DNA of 64,000 nucleotides, taken from positions 186,001-250,000 of the forward strand of contig JAIVFH010000013.1 of the NCBI GenBank assembly GCA_025765595.1, in the 5' to 3' direction. Position numbers and translations under genes: made by a program. Under the pieces are notes generated by a model. That model was given only the letters and a program-made list of their open reading frames with translations, searched no databases and was not told the DNA's origin. The DNA comes from Obelidium mucronatum (lineage: Eukaryota > Chytridiomycota > Chytridiomycetes > Chytridiales > Chytriomycetaceae). This document shows positions 55,433 through 64,000 of the stretch, piece after piece. Position 1 is the stretch's first letter. Each line of letters opens with the position of its first letter.

Positions 55433-57004
55433 TGGCGCCTAAGTTTTTGCGTAATCGAACTGTTTTGGTGAGTGTAGCTTGAGGATTGAGTTTTCGAGTG
55501 GTGGCACGGGTGGTGCCATCATGCCACGCATTTTGGATGAATCACCTCAAATACGGCTTCCCTTCACTATTCCATAACAGCTTCTAAATAATTACATATA
55601 TTGAATATTGAACAGACTGACATCGACACTACAGTCTACCATTCATCACCAGTGTCACGGGAAAAACAACTGCGCACACATAGCAAGCTACGAAACACTG
55701 GCTTCTGGAAACATTTCTCAAAGAATTTTGGGATTTTTGGTCTTGGTGGTGAGGCAAGATTTGATTCAGACGCGTGCTCAGAGTCGGACTTTGAACTCAG
55801 TGACGACGAATCGATCCTCTCGTCACCAGCAACACTTCATGAGTCCTTTCAAATCGATCCATTTGAAAGTTTGAAGGAAGAAGAGTCGCCAGCCAAGCAA
55901 CAGCTCAAGTTCTGGTCCAGTCGCTCTTTCCATGTTGTAGCGCCAAGTCTTCCAACACAGGAGAAATCAGAGCAAGTGTCTCAACTTTCTCGTCTGCTCA
56001 AAGCCAGTGCCACAAATGATGAATCTGCAAAGTCCTCTCTGTCAGTTCAAAGCGAGTCGATAACTCAGACAACACCTACAGCAAGATCTTCCTGCAAGCC
56101 CTTGCCACGTGAAATTCTGTCATGCATTTTTTACTTCTTGGCAGTTGCTGACTATGGAGGAAATGATGAACTTTCAGATTCCAGTGATACTGAGGCGGAA
56201 GCCAGCCTTAAGCAGCAGCTACACCCACTTATCACATGCTCGACTGTCTCAAAACAATGGAGCGAAGAAGCTGTACGCTGGATTTGGCGAGATGCAGAAG
56301 TTCTATGCCACGGCTTCACATACGACCGCGTATTTGATATACTTGTAAAGGATCCCTATTTCAACAATAATCCACCATCTACTTCTCGCAACAACCAGCT
56401 GTTTGAAACAGAAGATTCCTCTGATTCGGAATGCAGTAGTAGCTCCTTGCAAACACTCTACAATACACATCATTCTTCTCCTTCTACTTCAGGTGTGATT
56501 CGTTCTCACGATACTCTCAAAGTGTTCGCAACTCATCCGTATAGCTCGTTCATGAGAGCTCTTTCTCTTGAAATAGCTTTCCCTTCACTTGATGATGAGA
56601 TTCGATGCTCCCGTTTGTGCACAAGACTCAACTCTCTAACAAGGGCACTACAAGAAGAAAAGTTCAAGGGGTTACGAAAATGTCGGGTATCTTTGAGTTG
56701 GTTTCCTTGCGCACAATCTGTCGCTTTTGATGATGACACTGGTGATGAAGAAAGTGTCAACGACCTGGATGATGGTGATGCGGGGATGATGGAATCCAAC
56801 TCGATGGAACTTGGTTTTGGTTTCCCTGACGCCAGTGCTGTAGGTGATGGAGTTTCTAGTATTCGTGTTCCTGGGAAAAGGTCGTGTTGGAAAAAGTTCA
56901 GTGCAGAGGACAAAAGATTGTTCGAATTGAAGAACTGTGTTGATGTATTGTTGGTTGAATTGAAGAAGCGAGTTAAAGTTGTGGAGACTTTTGTCAACAT
57001 CTGA
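55433..57004 (+). CDS. F-box-like protein, fungal type
   Basis: Exon 1 (55433..55468) supplies MAPKFLRNRTVL and exon 2 (55616..57004) continues TDIDTTVYHSS, in phase, 474 aa. After a Ser-rich acidic N-terminus, residues around 185-260 read LPREILSCIFYFLAVADYGG ... CSTVSKQWSEEAVRWIWRDA, an F-box helix pair with the W-x-x-x-x-x-x-L-W pattern of fungal F-box proteins, which would bind Skp1 and recruit substrates to an SCF ubiquitin ligase. The F-box is interrupted by an acidic insert (SDSSDTEAEASLKQQL). No LRR or WD repeats are seen downstream, so the substrate-binding part is unknown. The first exon is only 36 nt and is inferred from phase. Confidence 0.7.
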
Positions 57005-57204
57005 CCTTATCTTGCTATTCTTCCTACTGCTTTTTTTTCGTTAATTCTGTAATTCCCCTGAAACCCTTTGTGTATATAAAGCAACATGCTACAATTAACT
57101 ACTTTTATACCGTTTTTTTTGTACTTTGTTGACAGTGTAAATCATTGATTGGAAAGCATTGTTTATTGGGCTTCAGCGACTCTGCACACGAATAGAGTCA
57201 ACGT

Positions 57205-58349
57205 TTAACTGATATCCATGGCATCGCCCTCGATAACGTCCACAAACTTGCGGAAGTCATGAGGTAAGAGTTGCTGTGGACAATATTCTAGTTAGGCTAC
57301 AAACAAAAAAAAACACCATCTTCTTCCCAACATACCTGATGTTCCTCTCGCAAATTTGTAGCTTTGTGTCTTTGGAGCGCGCTCATTTGGCTTACGGTAG
57401 TTACGAAGGTACTCAACATTGCCTTTTGTAATCACACAGACATCAACGTTGCTTCCAGAGCCCAAATCGTTGAAGATACCGGCCTCAATAGCGTCCTTTA
57501 CGAGTTCCACAGCTTCGTCGCGCTGCGAGAGAAAAAATAATATCAGCAACTACCACACCCAAGCCAAATAAAGGTACTCAACAGTCATATCGTTCTTCCA
57601 CTTTGACTCGAAAACACTCATAGCTGCCAAAGAACCACTACCCATGGTGACAAAATGGCAACTTATCGGTACTTCCATGAGGGTAAATAGTATACAAATG
57701 TGGCCCCGTTACATCTACCCCTCCCAATACAAGAGCAGCACCGATATGTCCCTGGTATCTGAACAGCATTTGCTTAAGCATCGTCATTGCAGTGGCAACA
57801 CGGGCTTCACGGCCAGTGCTTAATGTATGAAGTTCGAGTTTGGAGGCAATAAGGTTGGTAGTAAATTCCGTGTCAGCAGCGGTTCCGGCACCACAGCAGT
57901 ACATGTTTGGAGCGAGGTAGTGGATCTTTTCACAGTTTTTGTCGGCAACAATAGGTCCACTTGTGGCACGTGTATCGGCTCCAAGAACAAGACCATCCTG
58001 AATAAGTGAATTTACTTGTAAGATAGGGAATTTCTTTGAAGTACATATAGTAAATTGAGACCTTGTACAAACATCCAACGATAGTTGTTCCAGTTTTGGT
58101 CGCTTTTGGCAGCTTCATGCCCTTGTCTGCCAGCATCTCGTTTCTGTGTATTACAAAAAGAATAGATGAGTATATGGGGTATTTAAGTCGAATACAGAAG
58201 CCCATCCATGTGGATGTGCGTTCCAAGAATCAGGCCCAACATCCCCCCAATCCTAGACCACCATCCCGTCTGGGCACGCATTAAACACACCTGGCATAGT
58301 TTTCAAAGTTGAATCCAGGCTTTGGAGCCGCTGTTGCTGGTGCTGACAT
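57205..58349 (-). CDS. pup1: 20S proteasome subunit beta-2 (Pup1/PSMB7)
   Basis: ATG 58349 gives [20 protein letters not shown], then [14 protein letters not shown], where cleavage before the second Thr would expose the catalytic Thr1 (TTIVG is the beta-2 hallmark). It continues [60 protein letters not shown] and [20 protein letters not shown]. Beta-2 provides the trypsin-like activity. At least five introns are present. One base must be dropped in the TTTT near 57657 to pass from DKLPF to [11 protein letters not shown]. The C-terminal exon ends EGDAMDIS at TAA 57205. Confidence 0.92.
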
Positions 58350-58553
58350 GGCTTCCGCGTTTTATTTGGGGTGGTAGTTTTTTTTTGGAAAGTAAGTACG
58401 CGGCCAACCCTCGAAATACAATAATAAAGTAACAGATACAATATTAAAGTAACAGACAATAATATAACAATAACTAAAAAAAACTAAACGCAAAAGTAAA
58501 CCATACGGTTCAAATAAGAGGAAAGACGAAAAACTAAAACAAATCCACTGCTT

Positions 58554-58797
58554 CTAGAGACGCACCCTCTTCACAGCGCGCATCTGTGATTCAGGGCTGC
58601 TAGCGCGACCCTCGCTGTCATCATCAGCTGATTCTCGATCCTCTTCATTATCACTGTCGCGATCCATCATGGCTTCATTGTCACTGTCTTCTTCGGCCTC
58701 TTTTGTAACGCTGGCCGACCGGCTTCTTCTCTTGCCCAAAACGCTGCTCTCAGATCGACCAGGCGGTTTCAAAGCATTCTTCTGCTTTTTTTCTTGC

Positions 58798-58829
<32 letters not shown>

Positions 58830-61800
58830 ATCACCACCAATCTCAAGAGTCTCTTGAACTACAACCTCTTTCTTGCCAACATCTCTCCTCGGTCGACGGA
58901 CAAGCGGCACTTCCTCTTCCTCCTCCTCCTCGTCCTCAGTCCACCTCGCCGTTCCTGTATCAGAATCATCCACGTTTTGAGCAGATTTAACTGAACCTTT
59001 TGAAACAGGGGTTTTACGCGTGGAAGGGCTACGCTTTTTAGTAGCCGATTTCGGTTTTCCTTTTTTAACTGCGGATCGGCTAGTTGGTGTGTTTTCTACG
59101 TGAATTGGTGTTAGGCAACCCCACTCAAAGTTGAAATACTGCATAAAAAAAACCTGGAAAAAAACGAAAAAAAACAACAGCTACCTTGACTTTTAACCGC
59201 CTTCTTCTTCTTGGCAGCTGTCGTCGCCCCTTTTCTTCCCTTCTTGAGTTTCGAATCCGCGTTCTCCAAAGAGCGAGTAAAAGCCCAATAAGTGGACCAA
59301 ACATCCAAAGATTCCACGGGTTTGATTCCCTTTCTAGCCAGACTGTTGGACGTGTACTCCAGGCTATAAATTACCGTTTAAAAAAAAAACTCCAAAAACT
59401 CTAAAAATAAAAAAAATACTCACATATCATCAATACTAACAATCCCTTCATCTTCCGGCCGAGGTTCATAAGTTATCCCAAATGATCCCACAATCTGACT
59501 CACAAGCCCGCCAACAGCACCCCAAACCGTCCACGCCCGGTTCACATCATCCAAAGACATGACACTCGTGTCGCGATCATTCGATTCGATGGCTTCATGC
59601 GTTGCTTCCACCATTCTATCAACAGCCCTTCGCAATAGCTTGAGAAGACTACGCGTCGTAACAGCTTGAAGGTAAACTTTATCCTCATCGTCATCGTCGT
59701 CGTCCCCGCCCCCACCGAGAACGTCCTTCCAAGGCTTCAGCTTTCTGCATGACGAGTTTCGAAAGCGTTTCCATATGTTGTAAGATTCGGGAGCTTGAAG
59801 GACAAGTATAAATTCAAGGACTATGTCATAAATAAAAGCAACCGTTTGTTTAAAAGATTAAAAGGATTAGATTCAAGATGAAAAATCTTACCTTGATAAG
59901 CGCCTCCTGTGCCATCTCAACCGCCTCCTCAATCACAATACGCACCATTTCCACAGCACCATCATCATTCTCCTTCTCAGCCATCTCCATCACCACCACC
60001 ACCACCACCACCACGTTTCTCTGCTTCAAGCGCCTCCAAATACGCTGAAACCCGATCCGTAAAGATCCTCGTACACAATACATCCATCGCTTCATCAAAC
60101 CCAGCCCCAAACACCCTCGCCGACGACGAGGGATGACTTGCCGGCCAAAACCCGCGTCACATCCACTTTTGCAGATACAAGCGGGTGATTCAAATAAGTC
60201 TTTGAAGCCCCAACACCACCACCAGCACCACCCGCCGACGACGGCGACACTTCCACAACTCCAGTAAACTGCAACACCTCCGCCGCCAACAAACAGGGCT
60301 GCACCAACCCCGCAACAACCGCCGAACAAACCCCGACACAAAGATGCACAAGATTCACCATACACGATTCCGCGTACTCTGGAGACATGATTGTGGGCGC
60401 TTTCAACGAGTGTCGGAGGATCGGGTCATGCATGCACAGACGGTGCGATAGTTTGGATGTGAGGATTGGGTCAGTGAGGCCGACGGATTCAATCGCAAGG
60501 GATGTTGTTTCGAGGAGCGCGGTTTGGAGGTCTTCTGACATTTTGGCGTGAGGGTTGGGTTGGAGCATGTGGGGGCTTTGAAGTTGATTCCTTGCAGAAT
60601 GTCCATCAGGGCTCGGATGGCGGATATCTTTGTTCCCATGGAGTATGTGGTTACAGCGTCTGTCGTGTTTGAAACTAGAATCGAGTCCGACAGATCAATA
60701 TGCCGTTTCAGTTTCGAACCAAGTTCTTCAAAAGGAGGAGGAGTGTTTTCATCGTTTGGGGCAGCTGCTGCAGCGGGCTCCAAGTGAAGAAGTGTAAATA
60801 AAACATCTTGAGATGAAAGCTCCATCAAATGACTCAATATACTCGACGTCCATTTACTGGCATTGATTTCGGCAAGAAATCCATCCGAATCGGAATCATC
60901 CAAAAGTTCCAACCGTTGGCACGCTACAGAATTCACTGTAATCATCAATTTCGTAGCTCCATAAAACAAATCAAACAAGGGTTTGGGAGACTTTTCGCGA
61001 TCATCGCCTGTCCTGATTTTGGAGGAATCCACAGTTTGTGCGAGAACCTTCATTCGTTTCAGACAGGATAGGAAACCAGTCAGCAAATCATCAGGAATCC
61101 GATCGGATGAGGATTGCGTTATGGCTTTGATCCGGTTCGTGAACGATAGGAGCTGAGCCGCGACTTGGTCTTCGGCCAAGTCTTCTAGTTTTTCAGTGGC
61201 AGATTGATGTAATCCAGCAGATGAGGCAGAATTGTCGACTTCCATGGTCAACGCGCGCTTTCCCTTCTTGGCTTTCGGTGATTCGACTGCATTTGTCGGC
61301 ATTGATAAACCACACAAGAACTGAAATGTCTGTCCAAATTCACGAAGAATCTCTCCACCACTTTGACGCAGAAAAACAGCAATCAATTCATCCAACAAAG
61401 ATTCGTATGCCTGACCGCCGAAGAAGATAAGAAAACAAAAATTGAGTTTTCAAAGTCTGCGGCCTGAGCAATAGGATATGTCATAAAATACCTTCAATAG
61501 ACGCAGCTCCAAGTAAACCATCACATCCAAATGCCGGACCATCCGAATAACTTGCGACAATACCTTCTGACCGATATCATCATATTCGTTCCCATACTTT
61601 TTAAGAAGCTTTGGTATAAACTTGATCAAGATGCGACCAATTTTAAGTGAAACATCATCATCTTCATCGACAGATTTTTTAGATCGATGACGTGGTTGGC
61701 CTTCATGCGTGACCGTCAAGGCATGGTTCAGCGATGCATTCAAAATGAGAATGAGGCAGTACTCTTGGTCCGGTGAAAGTTTGTGGATGTTGGCGAGCGT

Positions 61801-64000
61801 GAGTTCTCGTTGAGATGCGTCGTCCTCTGGCCCTGACCCGATTGTCAAATCCGAATGAAAGATATTCAAGAATACTCTCCCAATCCTTGAAAAAAAGAGT
61901 TGCAGATATTAATCAAAAAAAAAAAAATACATAAAACATTGCATCAAAACCTTGAGCTCATCAACGTGGTCCCATAATGTTGACACTGCCACCTTCATGT
62001 TTCCGGAACCAAGAGCGACTAGATTAGAACCACTTTGGTTCATGTCAACAAATTCATCTTCTCCAGAACACCAATCGCGCAACTCGCTTAATGTTTTTAG
62101 CTTTCGAATCATGGCATCACGTTCCTCGTCATCCAAATCTTCTTCCGCGATTTCATCACTGTCGTCTTCATCTTCTTGCTCTTCATCTTCCTCCATGGAC
62201 TGCTAGGGATTGCGATTGTGATTGTGATTGGAGAGATTGGGATTGTGTTTTTGATGGCGTCAGATTGGTAGGTTTAGATGGATCGGCAGATCGGTTGGAA
62301 ACAGTTTCTTGCATCTTGATTCCAATATCCACCTAAAAAGGAAGCCAACGACTTCCACTTCCACCCACTTGATATTCAATTCCTTACCCCCTTCGTCCTC
62401 TGGCTTATCGCCAATGTCATCCATGTCATTATTCTCTCCTAAAGCAGCTTCTGCATCTTCTTTTGCATTGACAGAGACTTCCTCCTTCCACACTCCACCC
62501 ACAAATTTCGCGACAACTTCCCTCGCTTTCGCGTCTTCGCTGAACAAGAGGGGCAGAATTTGTAACCGATCAGCGTCTCCAATTAAACCAACTTCGGATA
62601 ATTTCGTTACAAGGGGAATCGCAACGAATCGGACACCGTGGTTCTGCTCCCTCATTGCCATTTCAATAAATCTCGATTTAAATCTTTCCGTGAAGGGTCG
62701 GAGAAGCGGGATCATGGTGGGTGTTTCGTAGAGTACGAGGAGGGCTTTAATGGATTCTAGACGGACGGAGGGGGAAGCGTCTGAGAGCATCCAACCAATG
62801 TATCGTAAGAAACTCGCATCGAGGTAGAGGCCAGGGTACTTACAATCCAAAGACCCAGCTCTTTGATACATTCCGTACGGATTGTCGCGTCGATATCTCG
62901 ATAACGATGAACAAAGACACTGAAAAATGGAACTAGTCAGTCTATGTTGTCTCGGATATCAAAAGACGATACCTAGTCAAAGTAATCACTCATGTGTCGC
63001 TCCAGATGTCTTCTTTTTCGCCTCCAAAGCTTGAATATCTAGTTCCAAGATCGGCTGCATTCGTGGGCAACTTTGCAGTCTTTTTTCCTGCCCGCTTGGC
63101 TTTTTTGGCCTTCTCGCCCTCCTCCACATCTTCCTCGTCCTCATCACCAGCGCCGTTCCTTAATCCATCCAATTGCCGATTCAAGACCGACAGCTCGTCA
63201 GCAACAACGGCAGCGGCATCGGCAAGACACGACATGAGCACCAAGACAATGAAGGTGGCCGTGTGGCGGAATGCGCGGAAAGTCGACGACGACATCAGGG
63301 TCAGCCACGTCTTGATGAGCTCGAACGGATTGTCGCCGATGGCGCCGGACAGCGACGCGTCGGCCAGCACGGGCGAGTCCCTGGGCAGGTTCTTCAGCTT
63401 GAGGAACCACTTGCGCCAGAACTCAGCCAGATTCCTCGCGAAGCGCGCGGCCTGCTTCGCGGCAGCCAGCGGGTGCGGCGCGGCAGCGTCCAGCTGGGCC
63501 TGCAGGTCCTCGAGCGCGGCCTTGATCAGGTCCTCGTCGTCCAGCGCGTCCGCCGCCGCCACGCGCGCGCCGCAGCCCGCCGCGCGCAGCACAAAGTTGA
63601 CGAGGCTGGCGGTGTTGGCGCTGCTGTTGCCGCTGTTGCTGTCTTTGGCGCGGCGCGTCCACCCGTCGACCCACGCCGCCGCCGCCGCCGCCACGCCGCC
63701 GCCCGCGCCAGACACCGCCGCAAAGAGCGCATCGGCCTGCGCGTCTGCGGGCGAGTCCTTCGGCGGCTGCGGCGTCCTGCGCTTCGCCTCTCTAAAGTCT
63801 ACTTCGTCCTCTTCCGTTTCCTCTTCCTCTTCGAGTCCTTCTTCGCTGTCTGCATGCATGCATTCAGTTTAGTTTTAGTTCATTCAATCATGTTCAAATG
63901 GTTTTCAGCTGTCATGTCCGATTTCAACAAAACAACAACACACACCAGAAACATCTTTGAGAACAACTGCTTTGGCGGCGGCTGCTCGGGTCGGCCGCTG
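58554..64000 (-). CDS. Cohesin subunit SA/STAG (Scc3/Psc3), 5' end outside the window
   Basis: The upstream exon (63955..64000) ends VVLKDVS and splices to DSEEGLEEEEETEEDEVDF. The STAG region follows with FARNLAEFWRKWFLKLKNLP, DNPFELIKTWLTLMSSSTFR and AFRHTATFIVLVLMSCLADA; then HEAT-like repeats including GLYLDASFLRYIGWMLSDAS and PSVRLESIKALLVLYETP, matching the SCD domain. The C-terminus is acidic and basic by turns (poly-Glu near 58790-58830, AT-hook-like RKTPV/KKGKPK). SA proteins bind Rad21/Scc1 and load cohesin. Around twelve exons. Frame corrections are needed near 60565, 60110 and within a GGT-repeat tract at 59995-60015. The 5' coding part (63200-63780) is Ala-rich and very GC-rich. 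Confidence 0.88.

Noticed and set aside
59909..60136. Pro/Ser-rich frame on the plus strand
   Set aside because: Antisense shadow of the Gly-repeat tract within the cohesin SA gene.

Overview
This window is nuclear DNA of a fungus. It has dense genes on both strands, short GT-AG introns (mostly 50-110 nt), fungal-type gene families and one nuclear-type tRNA. A homologue of the ciliogenesis protein CATIP (25.3-26.7 kb) in a fungal genome suggests a flagellated, zoosporic lineage, most likely a chytrid. That placement is inference. Many exon ends were set by hand from splice signals plus conserved protein motifs and may be off by a base.

Layout. 0-9.4 kb: a partial DEP-domain gene, a hypothetical gene, a secreted M43-type metalloprotease with a chitin-binding-like tail, a TRA2-type splicing factor, an Arb2/FAM172-domain gene, tRNA-Thr(AGU), an unusual Ras-like GTPase and UDP-glucose 4-epimerase. 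10.1-20.2 kb: one giant gene (about 2,940 codons, 12 exons) that joins a PelG-like multi-pass membrane region to a PelF-like GT4 glycosyltransferase. 20.3-31 kb: an RPAP3-like co-chaperone, COP9 subunit 1, VPS55, CATIP, an armadillo-repeat protein, a mitochondrial SSB-like protein and a YSC84/SH3 protein. 31-36.6 kb: a divergent pair of ABCG transporters and COQ4. 36.6-48 kb: an OSH3-type oxysterol-binding protein (GOLD, PH, FFAT, ORD), two tandem MYND-finger genes, MAD2, two divergent MSP/VAP-domain genes and the SAC1 phosphatase. 48-64 kb: a GNAT acetyltransferase, SCO1, a small ORF, METTL4, two tandem delta-9 desaturases with C-terminal cytochrome b5, an F-box protein, proteasome beta-2, and a cohesin SA/STAG gene whose 5' end lies past the window.

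Three points stand out. First, the epimerase and the giant PelG-PelF-like gene are divergent neighbours and together resemble a polysaccharide synthesis/export unit. Second, intron 2 of the giant gene carries about 17 tiny perfect hairpins, mostly with a GAA triloop. Their stems keep pairing through compensatory changes, and relatives sit in introns of two other genes. Third, OSH3, two MSP-domain genes and SAC1, which in yeast act together in PI4P control at ER-plasma membrane contacts, lie within about 11 kb.

A general caution: about half of the genes need one or more single-base frame corrections, usually in or beside homopolymers, while conserved residues on both sides are intact. Residual long-read assembly error is the simplest explanation, so these genes are not called pseudogenes here.
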